From Metaphire vulgaris (taxonomy: Eukaryota > Annelida > Clitellata > Crassiclitellata > Megascolecidae): a stretch of DNA of 64,000 nt. A program made the translations under genes and the position numbers. The notes under the pieces are model-generated. The model had not been told where the DNA came from, searched no databases, and saw nothing but the letters and a program-made list of their open reading frames with translations. The DNA lies in NCBI GenBank assembly GCA_018105865.1, contig CM030851.1, positions 8,731,328 to 8,795,327 of the forward strand, read 5' to 3'. Shown piece after piece: positions 48,801-59,744 of this stretch. The first letter of the stretch is position 1, and each line of letters starts with the position of its first letter.

Positions 48801-51800
48801 TACTAGCTCAGTTAAATAAAGCCAGGTGTCACTGCAGTGGGAGCCTGCCAATAATTAATGACAGTCTAACAGTGGAATCTCTCTTAAATGATACCAGTGT
48901 ACACATTCTCCCATTCATTACAGTTAACACAGGCTCTGGAACTTCTACCAGTGAATCTCTTGACATTTGCAACATTCACAGTTCTGTCAGCAATGATTAA
49001 TATTACTGGTGGTGAAGTAAAACATTACCGAGTGTGGAGATTTAAGGGTGAGCATTATATTCATGAAAAACAATTTTACCTTTTGACCTGCACCCCCAGA
49101 AACCGTGCATATTATAGTCCTGTATGCGTTATACTCGAGATTTTACGGTAATAGGACTCATCCATGATAGAAGGTTGAAAGGGAGAACAGTCAGCAGTAA
49201 CATGGGGAAGCATTTAGAAAAGAAATGATATCACAGATCTAATAAAATAAGTAGTCAAATGACAGGGTTAAAGGCTGCACGTCATTATACATATGAGAAC
49301 ATGACCAAGTGAAAACCATGAATGGAATTAAAAAGCTGGCAAAACCTCAGGCTCAAAAAGCAAAAGGCCTTATGCTCAGGACATAAAACCATAGACACTG
49401 ATGCTTACCTGTAGGCCTGCTTACCTAGATACAATTCTTAAATGGAAAAAGTATATCTCTTGTTGGTCGACAACAGCAGAAACATGCAACATGTACATAT
49501 GCACCCATGTATGTGTGCTGGAAGAATACACAGATTTCAAAGAGAACAACAATACTTCTGAAATAATTATTCTAAATAATGTGCTCTTTTTTTAAAAAAA
49601 TTGTATCAGCAACTTTTTACTCAATACCTATACAGTTCAGATACCATGTTTGTAGATTAAATTAAGCACAGCAGTGCCATAAAATAATTACTAATAAATG
49701 TGAAGAAGTCATTTGTTAGAATGCTACAGTTTCCTGATGGTTAATAGAGGTTTCCACGTATTCTGGCTGTACTAGATAGCCTTTGTACTTGGAAACACTA
49801 ACTGACATAAGTAAAAGTGTAAATAAAAAACTTATTACAATGTTACATGATTTGTAAAGTCAAGGTAAAATAAAGGTAAAATAGCACAACTTACTTATGA
49901 TTTCCTGGCAGCCACTGTTAAGCAGCTGAAGATCAACATGTTTCAAGACAAGCATGACATCCAACAGGGCCTCCATCTGGTGACCGGCGTCAAGAAACAT
50001 CAGGCAGACACGAGTGTCACTTGGAGTTATCTCATCATACAGCTTTCTGATAACAGCTGTAATACGTCAAAGAAGGTGACAGTAAGGGCAAATGAAGACA
50101 GAACATTATCATATATTTCATCCCTACCATACTGTTTTGTCAAATTTATTCTTATCTCTTATCAACAGCTCAACTACTGTGTGCAGCGAAAACTAGTCAT
50201 CAAGATATTTCCTAAAAGAAAATGCACGACACTCATGAAATTATGTACCTAAATAGGATTAAAAACCAACTTGTTCTTAAAATGCAGTTTGATGTGGCAC
50301 TATAGAAGCTAAAGACTGGATTTTGTCTAGATTTAAACCGACTTTCATCGCATAAACTTAATTCACAGCAAATTGCTCAAAACAAAAACAAAATAAACAT
50401 TCCTTCAATTCCACACCTCCAGCTCTTATCATCACATCATCCCCAAGACCTTCTTAACCCACCTCCCTCACCAAACAACTCCAATCCTCCCCATCTCATG
50501 ACTCTACCCTTCACTTCAGCATAGCCTGAACATAATTAATTCCACGTAAAATTTTTGGTTTGGTCAAAATTATATAAATGAAAGCCTCTATAATTTCAAG
50601 CCCTGCATGGATAGAAATGGACGATTAAACATTTTGCACTAACAATCATAAATCTATACTGAATAAAAGAAAATTTTACACACATTATTACAGTATGTAT
50701 CTGTTGTTAACATGCAACTGTGTTTGAAACACACTTTTGCTAAATCAATTTCAAATTCTACTTTTCAAAACTGTAGAAGTTTGTTGTAGCATATACCCAG
50801 TCATAAAGTACTGCAATGCACAGTTCCATGCGATGCACTACCGTATCGGATGGTATTGGATATAATGTACCTCAGATATTATGTACTAAATTTTACAGAC
50901 CCACTAAGAACGTCATAACGAAGTTCGACTGTATATTAAACGACGACAAGGCGAACAATCATACTTATGTCACAAAACAGTCAACCTTCATAGGCATAAA
51001 ATTCAGTGTGATGAGAAATTAAACTTTAAACGAGGGCATCGAAGCATTTGAGATCACTACACCAGTGACACAATGCGAATGTTCATTTAACAAGTTCAGA
51101 GCACCCTTCTAAATATGGAATTATGGATGCATTGATGCACGCCTAAAATCTTTTCAGCTAATGCCTTCACATGACCTGCAATTATTATGGTCCAACAAAC
51201 CTCGATGCACGTTTCTTAATATATCCAGAACCACGCTCTGGTCTTCCACAGGGCTGAGACCAATGACCTCTGTAGACTTTCTATCCAGACGACCGAACAA
51301 GTCAGCGACTGGCTGAGGTTTCGAAACGCTGACAGACACCAGATTTGCCAGCGGAGCCAATGTGACCACCTGTTGATTCATCAGTTCTGAAATATCGACG
51401 TAGGGCGAAGGCTCGGGCTTTGGGCTGATCATAAAAGTGTTGTTGCTGCGGTCGTCCGACTGCTGCTCAAACTGAATCTGCGGCAGAATGGGATTGCTTG
51501 AAACGGAAGAATAGAAAGCCGCATCCTTGTCGGTAGAACTTTCCGCCATAACCCGCGGACTGAACTTGTAGTCTCCCTCACTGTTAACTGGAGCTGCAGT
51601 CTGCTTTGAAATACAATAACACAAAGTGGACAAAGTCAAAACAATTAATAAAACCCAGCCTCAACTTAACTGGCATTATATCAACAGCCATATGGCTATA
51701 AAGTTAATATATAGCAGTAAGAATCTACAGAATCAATAAAGCAACGTAATCCTGAATTTAATTGTATTATTACTGTATTTTATGCATTAAATGATGTGGT

Positions 51801-54322
51801 CAATAGTTAAACAAATAAATGCACAGCAAAACTGCAGTATGTTGATTCAATCCTGCAGCATACTCAATTCATAAAGTACAGATTCGGAGCAAAAAATCTC
51901 AGTCAAGGTACATGATAATCCTAACACAAATACTTCAATCAGACAAATAATAGGTGATGTCAAGTACATTCAATACTAATCATATGATAGTCAAGTGCTT
52001 AGTGCACTCATCTGTGAATAAGATCATACACTCAAACACAAGAAAGAGAAATGACAAGCCCAAGTGCTAGAAGTCAATTCACCTACAAGTTAGTATTGTA
52101 CATTGAGAGTATGCATATAAGGGCAAAATCTGCAAGAGAGAAGTAACAACAAACTTACCAACAACAACAAAATAGAACTGAATCATGAAAGCACCAACAT
52201 TTCACAATAATGGTACCTAAAGAGTTTTGATTTCAGAGATTTGTGGACACAAAACCAAAAACACAACCACTTCCTATCTGTTAAAATTAAACTCAGCCAA
52301 ACCTGACGAGGACTGCCTTGACTCTGAATGTACTTCTGCTTCAAGAAGTTGAACATTGGGCCAAGTTCATCCTTCCCCGGTTTTTTCGCTTTAAACAAAT
52401 CAATTCAGCAAAATATCTCACTAATAGACTAAATATAATACATTAACGTGGCTTTAACAAAGGATAAATTACCGATTATAAGAAATTCTACAAAAAATCT
52501 CAATTACAAAGCTTTCAGATGTCACAATATTTATTTGACGTTCATCAAAAAAGCAGGACGTGGCAATATAGTGAGAAAAGAAATCTGCAGATAAAAGAAT
52601 AGGAAGCACCTTTAAATAATGGACTCATTTATATGTAATATTCAAAAACAGATGATACCATTCAAATATTTCCTAAAGACACTCAAAACTGCAGTTAAAC
52701 AATTATCATCACTGTCACCAAGTACATTCAAAAATCAAGTCAACATTTACACTTGAAATCATTAACCCCTTAACTGGGGATCCCGGATATGTCCGTCCAT
52801 TTTACATTGAGTTACAGTTAAATACACGGTTAAGGGGTTAACTAATTCATTTTATGTCAGTGAGTCTCACCATCTTTGCAAGCGTTATTTGGATCTTTGA
52901 AAGGAATATTTTGTGGCCATTCTGCTGGTCTCTCATCCCAAAGATGCTTCACTAGAAATAAAAAGTGACATTCTAAAAATTTTTTAAACAAGCAAATGCA
53001 ATATTTTTACCAAGAGTCAGTGGCGGCTCCACAGGGGGGGCCATGCCCCCTATTGAGTGCCTGGGCCCCAGTAACCCCCCTGTTGGGACCCTATACTTAA
53101 TACTACATACCAACAACAAATGGTTGGCCCCCATGATTAGAAGTTGCCACCCCAGCACACCCCACTTGCCAAATCCTGGAGCTGCCACTGCCAAGAATCC
53201 AATTAATCTGCAGAAACAGTTCCTTCTGCAAAATAAATCCTAAGCATTTCTTCCCATCAACAAAGAATTAATGCTAAACGCCGCCTTCACCATCAATCAA
53301 CGAAAGTATATTCAAGTGATATTCTCAAATTAAAGTACACCACTACTTACATTTTCTTTTACCAGCAGTCATCAGATCAGAACAGTATACAGCAATACGC
53401 AATTTTGGAATAATTTTGCGCAAAGTCTTAACAGGAATTCGCTGCACATCAAGCTGCACAAAGTGATCAATGTCAGCATCATCATCTAAATCAACCACAA
53501 AAAACAGACTAACGTAATTAGGAATTTCAGTATTAATCACTTTAGAAAAACAAACTACAAATGCCTGCAAAATGAACTAGTTCCTACAGCCACCCTAGCA
53601 ATTACAAAGCTAATATTCCATGGTCATTAACACACATCAAGTCATTCACTAAGTGAAGAATCATAAGTGCGGGGCGAGTGAAGCACTCAAGAGCCTAGAC
53701 AGCATAAACCAGATGATAAAGTGCAGTTTTAAGTGAGTGTCTGAAAATGATAGGTATAACAATAAAGTTAGTAGCAATAGGGTTAACTAAGTTGTTCCAC
53801 ACATTATTGTTGAATTACCCAGAAAACCAGTCTTCAGCAGTATATCAAGTATATGAATATCTTTCTACAGTACCAATTCCAAAACAGTACCTACTTTAAA
53901 ATAGGTCACTCCACTTTTCACTTTCCACAATTTTCAATTTTTAAACTCTTACTTCCAGTTCTAAATAATCAAAGTGTATTGCATAGCATGCCAATGTAAG
54001 TGGATCTGCTCATAATTCCGCATAGAATTATCTCATCAGATGCAAATTTAATTTAGATAAGGCAAAGTCTATACTCACCATCTTCTGATTTCACCTTTTT
54101 TGAACCTTTTCCTTGGGACTTTGAATATGATGCTGGGGAAGAATAGTTGTCTATAAGGAAATAATATCAAAATAGAAACTACTTTTTGAGTAATAAAAAG
54201 AATTGGAAATAATTATATGATCAGCTCCATGCAACTATTTTACCGAAATTTGCTCATGAAATAATGTAACCTGTTCCTAAGCCTTGGTCTGCATCACTTT
54301 GAAATTTATTCATGGAACAACC

Positions 54323-54380
<58 letters not shown>

Positions 54381-54640
54381 GTCAAAGTCCTTCCCGAGCC
54401 TCACGGGCTCATAGGGCGTCGCTGATTTCCGTTGCTATAGCCCTCAGCCAGGCAAGGATACGAAGCTAGTGTATCGCGTAGCGTACCTGTCTGACTTACC
54501 ACAGGGATTTTTTACCACTGCTCCTCATTTTACCACCACGAAAAAGGCTGAGTCGACCTTTAGGGCTCCTGCGGGACTCGGACCAGCGACCTCCTGCTCC
54601 ATCACCCAACGTTGTTACCACTCTGCTAACTTTCTGCCCC

Positions 54641-54704
<64 letters not shown>

Positions 54705-55663
54705 GGCTAAGTAAGCCTGTGAGAAAAACACTGCAGTAACTCTCTAATAATAATAATAATAATAATAATAATATGATGATTTAATGGCAAGTCAGAAGAA
54801 GTTTTCCATGTGAGAGATGCTGGAATGCAAGTTATGTAAGCTATTATTGAAAGATTGTGGTGTGATGGGATGCAGTATCTCTATTGGCAGATCAACCCAG
54901 AGCTTCTAGGCAGTCACCAGCAAATCTACATAACTGGTCATCGACAGCTGTTATCGCAGACTTATGTTTTGACAGCTTCAAGGAAAGACTGTTGTGCAGG
55001 TAAGATGGTTCACACTCGGTGACCTTTAGGCATTTCTCAGTGATGATGACTTTCTTCGTCCAGAATTACCATATTTCAAAATTAAACCGTATCCATTAAG
55101 AATAAATCAACATTTACCTTGCTGTGAGTTCCAGTCACCAGACGAAGTCGAAAATAAATTCTGTTGAATACTTGAATCATCGATAGTGGAATCCTTTACA
55201 AAATAAAAATAAATGCCTCTAACATCAGTACAGCTCACACACATGCATACTTTCTAGCCTCTCATGGTCTGTGTCTCAGGGAAATTTAAAATTAAAATTC
55301 TTAAAACTGGAACTGACTGCCGTCATTGTATTTTTCACAACTGAAAAATGAAGCATACTTGTTATTTCTGACAATAAACTTTATGCAAAAACTAATCAAC
55401 AGCTCTTTATTTAGAAACTTTAAAAATACGCTAAAACTAAAATTAAGCTAAAACTAAAATATATAAGAAAATTATTAGTCAAACTGTAAAATTAGCTTCT
55501 TAATTTGAAAAATCACAACACCAAATTGCACAGAATATTAAAGTCCTAAAACATGCTCAATTATTTACTGTTAATAAGCAAAAGCAAATTACAGTTTACT
55601 GACTTCACATTGCATGTTCTGCTCATCAGAATATCGCATCTGAACGACCGTATTGTCATTCAT
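42963..55663 (-). CDS. Unrecognised 615-aa protein, 14 coding exons
   Basis: Exons from start to stop: 55604-55663, 55118-55193, 54079-54150, 53351-53485, 52871-52951, 52303-52388, 51201-51603, 49895-50056, 48060-48082, 47208-47491, 46540-46730, 45426-45547, 44175-44255, 42963-43034. All junctions have GT/AG borders and keep one frame of 1848 nt, which is strong evidence that the gene is real. Residues 46-72 are Ser/Lys-rich and acidic. Residues 73-170 look like a folded domain (FVQLDVQRIPVKTLRKIIPK, then KHLWDERPAEWPQNIPFKDP and a Lys-rich helix). Residues 171-290 are low-complexity, Ser/Pro/Gln-rich. Residues 291-358 are helical (VVLDILRNVHRAVIRKLYDE, LLDVMLVLKHVDLQLLN). Residues 367-565 are acidic and Ser-rich. 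The last 23 residues are compact (FEVFLDVGKACMDIF). No signal peptide or membrane segment is seen, so an intracellular, perhaps nuclear, regulator is plausible, but that is inference. Weaker points are the GTTTGG and GTTTGT donors of exons 6 and 7 and the frame of the 81-nt exon 13. Confidence 0.85.
43078..43164. repeat. CAT trinucleotide run in the last intron
   Basis: Pure (CAT)n from about 43078 to 43162, inside the intron between coding exons 13 and 14 of the minus-strand gene. Confidence 0.95.
43190..43835. repeat. Two copies of a repeat following microsatellites
   Basis: TTCACAATTTATCCAGGTGG followed by GTGCAATT occurs at about 43253-43280 and 43791-43820. Each lies shortly after a triplet run: (CAT)n ending at 43162 and (ATT)n at about 43694-43744. 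They look like two insertions of one repeat family in the same intron. Confidence 0.65.
45655..45803. repeat. Minisatellite-like triplication and AAT tail in an intron
   Basis: CTGTAAAGCGCTCT-type units (about 21 bp with GGTACT/TGTACT) occur three times at 45667-45725. After GCACTACGTAAATTGTCATT the sequence runs into (AAT)n at about 45772-45803. It resembles reversed '-TATATAGCGCTTT-' type SINE sequence. Confidence 0.6.
46018..46175 (+). repeat. Perfect hairpin followed by SINE-like repeat, copy B
   Basis: 46018-46032 (GATTTTACCTACTAC) is the exact reverse complement of 46036-46050, with a TTT loop. The right arm leads into TTGTGGATTTATATGGCAC, CTGCTTATTCTTAGGCAC and TTCAGCCAGGCAATGGTC, the repeat also found at 29948-30070. 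TTTTACCTACTACTTTG is itself duplicated in tandem at 46002-46035. Confidence 0.8.
48430..49150. mobile_element. Element with inverted ends in an intron (721 bp)
   Basis: The left end TACCATAAAATCTAGAGTAT and the right end (reverse strand TACCGTAAAATCTCGAGTAT) are inverted repeats. Similarity continues with GTGCATATTATA-type words on both sides. No coding capacity or clear target duplication was read, so the superfamily is not assigned. It lies between exons 9 and 8 of the minus-strand gene. Confidence 0.65.
52766..52837. mobile_element. Tiny TTAA-flanked MITE (72 bp)
   Basis: Bounded by TTAA at 52762-52765 and 52838-52841, with ends CCCCTTAACTGGGG and (reverse strand) CCCCTTAACCGTG. The interior is nearly the reverse complement of 39997-40071. 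TTAA duplication is typical of piggyBac-type mobility. It lies between coding exons 5 and 6 of the minus-strand gene. Confidence 0.8.
53018..53190. mobile_element. hAT-like MITE (173 bp) in an intron
   Basis: The ends are CAGTGGCGGCTCCACAGG and, on the other strand, CAGTGGCAGCTCCAGGATT. Flanking octamers CCAAGAGT (53010-53017) and CCAAGAAT (53191-53198) agree at 7 of 8. It has no coding capacity. Confidence 0.88.
54325..54704 (-). mobile_element. Reverse tRNA-derived SINE between two AAT runs
   Basis: The SINE is 54381-54640. Its reverse strand has GGGGCAGAAAGTTAGCAGAG, a B-box-like GGTCCGAGTCCC, GGTCGACTCAGCC, and ends GGAAGGACTTTGAC, like 13634-13956. (AAT)n flanks it at about 54325-54380 and 54641-54704. 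Another short run lies at 54748-54772. It lies in the intron between coding exons 2 and 3. Confidence 0.85.
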
Positions 55664-55961
55664 GGTTTCTGTTGCAGTTCACTTTTAACCTCCTAACAAA
55701 TTAAAAATAAATACATAAAAATTAGTCAACAATCGTAAATAAAAGTATCCTTTGCCAAAGCTCTTAAACAAACTACATAAATCAATGCATTGATTGCCAG
55801 AGCAAAATGGTGCTTGCATTAAAACTGCACATCATCCACATTCAGATGTCTTTGCTCTTTGCGATACTAATCATCTCCTCATGATATCAAATTTGTGCAA
55901 CAATACATGAACCAATTTCCTTCCAATCTATAATATTAAAATCCTTCCTCTGCATGTCTGT

Positions 55962-56300
55962 TACCTTCAAGCGTTCTGATTGGTTGGATGTGTGAGCGTT
56001 CTGATTGGTTACCTTCAAGCGTTCGAGCATTCTGATTGCTTGGCTGTGAGAGCGTTCTGATTGCTTGGCTGTGTGATGTTCTCATTGGTTACCTTCAAGC
56101 ATTCTGATTGCTTGGCTGTGAGCGTTCTGATTGCTTGGCTGTGTGATGTTCTCATTGGTTACCTTCAAGCGTTCTGATTGGTTGGCTGGGTGAGCGTTCT
56201 GATTGGTCATTCTGGAATATTCGTTGCCTCGCATCGCTTCGCTTGAAGGTTACCTTCAAGCGTTGATTGCTTCACGCGAGCGAAGTGAGTGCGAGCATCT
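55962..56300 (-). promoter_or_regulatory. Minisatellite array of CCAAT units upstream of the 615-aa gene
   Basis: Read on the gene's strand, units of roughly 22-27 bp repeat AACCAATCAGAACGCTC, interleaved with GCTTGAAGGTAACC. Four units keep CCAATCAG, two read CCAATGAG and about five are changed to CCAAGCAATCAG. CCAATCAG agrees with the known NF-Y binding consensus. At 56241-56261 there is a 21-bp palindrome with arms GCTTGAAGGT and ACCTTCAAGC. The array ends about 300 bp upstream of the start codon. Whether it is promoter or just a satellite is not decided by sequence. Confidence 0.55.
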
Positions 56301-57399
56301 TTTCTAGTTATAATTTTAAGAATCTCAAAGACAATTACAAGATAAAGATATCCGCTAATTTTCTTGAACCATCCACCAAGCATCTAAGAATTTCAAAGCA
56401 CGCGAATAATGTCATGGAAATTACCTTACAGCTAAGATTGTTTAATCTTCATTAAGCTAGATGCCAGTTTGTATTAATAATACGGAAGATAAGCATTCTT
56501 TATGATAAACACATGTTAAAGTGAAAGTTAAAGTCATCGATAGTTGAATCCTTTACAAAATAAAAAGAAATGCTTCTAACATCAGTACATGGCAAGTTAA
56601 AGTGAAAATATGGGGACATGGAAAGAGGTCCAAATGATGAAGTATTACTATAACCAGACATCACGTGTTCCTCTACCCTTAATATTCTCCGCACACATGT
56701 TAAATGTGCGGCGACCTTGTAAACGTTGTCTCGTCTCAACTAAAAGTGAACAAAACACTAATCGTTTTAATATAGGATCTGACTAGATTCCTGGTATATA
56801 AATTTCTTAAAACAAAACCTACCTGCAACTTTGTAAGGCTAGTGACAAGTTGGTTAGAAAATGACACTTTTGAATCTTAATTTCATACTACTCCGCAACC
56901 CATTGGACTGAGCCCTGCGATCCACTTTTGGGTCGCAACCTACAATTTGGGAAACGCTGTTCTAAACAAATGCCAAAATAATGGTGCTACAAAAATAATT
57001 ACATCCGCTTTATTTACCCGCTGGTGACGCAATGGCAAATGGGAAAAAGCTTTTTAAAAATTCGCGTCGTGTAGATTTTACTTGCAATTTCTGCTGCTGA
57101 ACGTCGACAAGTTCTCTAAGACCTCCACTATTCTCTACAAAATCAAGATTATTTTCTATAATAAACGATTTTAATGCGAAAAATAGAAACGAAACTAAAT
57201 CGACAACAACGAACCATTAAGACCATAGACTTTATTGAGCATTACTGTCTATGATTAATAAGAACAATAATAGCGCTATAATAATTATGCACTTCTATAG
57301 CACCATTTAAATTCCAAAGATAAGTTCAATGATAATGAAGAAAATGAGAAAGTCATACACAGCCGCCAGGCATACTTGGAAATGCTAGTCGAATTCTAA
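56301..57399. other. Upstream region of the minus-strand gene; hAT end fragment
   Basis: Possible 5' UTR exons of the minus-strand gene would lie here but none can be fixed. 56520-56585 partly repeats sequence from exon 2 and its acceptor (CATCGATAGTTGAATCC...TTTACAAAATAAAAA), so it looks like a small duplication. 56885-56963 is a hAT-like end (GGGAAACGCTG on its right). Confidence 0.4.
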
Positions 57400-58690
57400 G
57401 GGGCGGGAAGTTGCAAGATTGCTGAGATTGGTAAAAACACTTGACGATAGAGCAGAAGGTGGCGGGTTTGATACCCTAAGATCGATCATCGACTCGGCCT
57501 TACTCGCTAGAGGACGGTGGTAAAATGAGGAGCAGCGTAAAGCTGAGAGGTCAGACGTGCGTTTGGTAAAAGTATAATGGCAATCTACCACAGATTAATA
57601 GCTTCTACCACTACCGCGCGGAATGCCTAGCCCTAGGCAGTGTTTAATCTAGACTCCTGGACTCCGGGGGGAGGGGACGGACAAAGCCGGAGGAAACTGT
57701 TAAAGCCTGGGGGATTCTGCTAGGGGCTTCTGTTAGTTGATGTAGTACGCCAAAATTTCTATTTCCATGCATACAAGCATCTTATCTCCTTTCTGTACTA
57801 TTTTTCTTTAATCTTTGAGTTTCGCTCCGCCGTTAGGCAGAGCAGAGATAAATTAGTCTATAGACTCATTGTAATGTTCCTCTCCACGGAAATCTTTAGT
57901 AAAAGGCGAAAGATTTATTCGTGGATTGAAGAGAAACCAGAGTTAACAAATTGAATTGCACCAACCAGCTTTAAGATACAATGTCATTAGTTTAAAATGG
58001 TATGTAAGGCAGTTGACTGAAGTATGATAATTATAATAGTCAAAATGAAACACAGCATGAAATACATAATTAATATGAAACCTGTATAAGAAATATTTCT
58101 TCTATTTGGTGAGATTTGTCTGAATAAATATGTTTTTGACGCACTATTAATGTTCTATAGAAATTTATCGATAGTTATTGCCATCTAGCGAGTTGTTTAG
58201 TAGACTGGCTAAAACGAACTCTGAAGACACGTGAGTCATGCTGTAACTGGAGTGTCATACTCATTTAATCAGTTAGGCTTGGGTAGATATATTTTTATTT
58301 AACAAAATGGCAATACTTCTAGAAGTACAAGAAAACAAGGAACAGTCAGTTTTTAGACATGCCGCTTCGAAAATCTTGCCTTCCTGCAGTAACGTGCAGA
58401 GGGAACCGGTGGGGCGGTGGTCCCTGGCCTGTGTTTAATCTAGACTCCTGGACTCCGGGCGGGGGGGGTGAACTGACAAAGCCGGGGAATTCTGCTATTC
58501 TGCTAGGGGCTGCTGTTAGTTGATGTAGTATGCCAAAATTTCCGGGGGAATTTGAAATTTCCGGGGAAAGGACAATTTCCTTCCTTCCTCCCGGAAACGG
58601 CCTAGATTAAACCCTGGCCCTAGGGCCTAGACCGGAGATAAGCGCTAGAACCCAACCCTCGGACTCGAGTACGGGACCTACCTCTATACA
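57400..58690 (+). mobile_element. tRNA-derived SINE split by a hAT-like insertion
   Basis: The SINE head and body run from 57400 (GGGGCGGGAAGTTGCAAG; GTGGTAAAATGAGGAGCAG) to 57637. After the inserted element, 58625-58690 resumes with ACCGGAGATAAGCGCTAG and ACTCGAGTACGGGACC. This corresponds to the ACCGAGATCAGCGCCAG and TTCGAGTGCGCGACTG parts of the SINE fragment at 20737-20770. Confidence 0.7.
57638..58616. mobile_element. 979-bp hAT-like element with two left ends and one right end
   Basis: Exact GCCCTAGG octamers flank it (57630-57637, 58617-58624). The outer ends are CAGTGTTTAATCTAGACTCC and, on the other strand, CAGGGTTTAATCTAGGCC. About 115 bp from the left end recur inside at about 58429-58545 (GTGTTTAATCTAGACTCCTG through GTAGTATGCCAAAATTTCC), close to the right end. 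Between them is about 650 bp of AT-rich sequence with no coding frame I recognise. Confidence 0.82.
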
Positions 58691-58971
58691 TTTTGTAGTC
58701 GAATTCAGCACCAAGACAAAAGCTATAGGCTACGCTTCTAATTTGTTAATTTGATCATGTGAAGCCGTGGTTAAACTAGGTCGCACTTATTAATAATACT
58801 TTTAGTCTATCTTGTCAAATAAAAGAAATAGGTTAAATTTAAAGCATATAGTGCGTAATTGGACAGGAACATTTTATCTGATTTCCATCAGGCTTGAGGA
58901 GAGGGGGTGCAGCCGGTACATTTTCAGTGGTTTTCAGGGTTCAGATCCGGCTGACGATAAGCCTTTTAAAC
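58691..58971. other. No gene recognised
   Basis: Mixed spacer. The word CAGATCCGGCTGACGAT at 58942-58958 recurs at 59120-59136. Confidence 0.35.
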
Positions 58972-59397
58972 CAGGGTGTTACATTGTTTTTTTGAGATTT
59001 TAGAATTTATTACGTTTTTTTGCTTGTCAGGCTGTTTTTTTGATGAGGTTTTTTTGCTTGTCAGGTATTATTACTTGATAAATTTTTCTTATGGGCCCAA
59101 AATTTTTTTGTTCCGGGGCCCAGATCCGGCTGACGATTTCCAGGGTTTTTTGCTTCTTCAGGGTCATATTAAAATTATCTGGGTCTGTTTTTGATTGAAT
59201 TTAGAACGTTATTTGCGTTGGTGGACGCTGTTCAGACTGTTTTTGGTAACAATTGTTCGTAGAATCGTTTTTTTTAACACGGTTTAGTTGAGTCAGGTCA
59301 GAGCGTCAGGGCTGCGAGACTTGATAAATTTTTGTTAAAGAGGCCCGCGCAATTTTTTTTTTAACGTACACAAAATTTCTCTCAAATGGCCACCCTG
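58972..59397. mobile_element. Possible decayed MITE with T-rich interior
   Basis: The left edge CAGGGTGTTACATTG and the right edge (reverse strand CAGGGTGGCCATTTGAGAG) may be inverted ends. The interior has two TTTTTTGCTTGTCAGG words (about 59018 and 59049), the reverse of the GACAAGCAAAAAAG motif found in other MITEs here. No target duplication was convincing. Confidence 0.4.
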
Positions 59398-59744
59398 ATT
59401 TTTAACGTAATAGGTGGCGATCGTTGAAATAACTTCAATGATTGGGTATTAGGTATAGGTCTTGGATTAGTATTATCTTCTGTCATCATTAATAAAAAAA
59501 ACTGTAGGGCCTCTAGGTCTACATAATTGCACTATTCACTGCTTGTCTTCTTGTCATCTTGATCTCAATCGTCATTTAACATTTTTTCAATTATAACTAT
59601 CTTCATGTTGTTCTTACGTTTAAAGCAGACACGTAGGGCCTACGTATAAGAAGGATTATGATTGTAAATTTTGCATTAATTGTATTTAAGATTGTTAACA
59701 ATTGCGTGTTAAAACGGTTAGGCCTATAAGGGGCAATAATCTAT
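59398..59744. other. No gene recognised
   Basis: AT-rich spacer. Confidence 0.3.
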
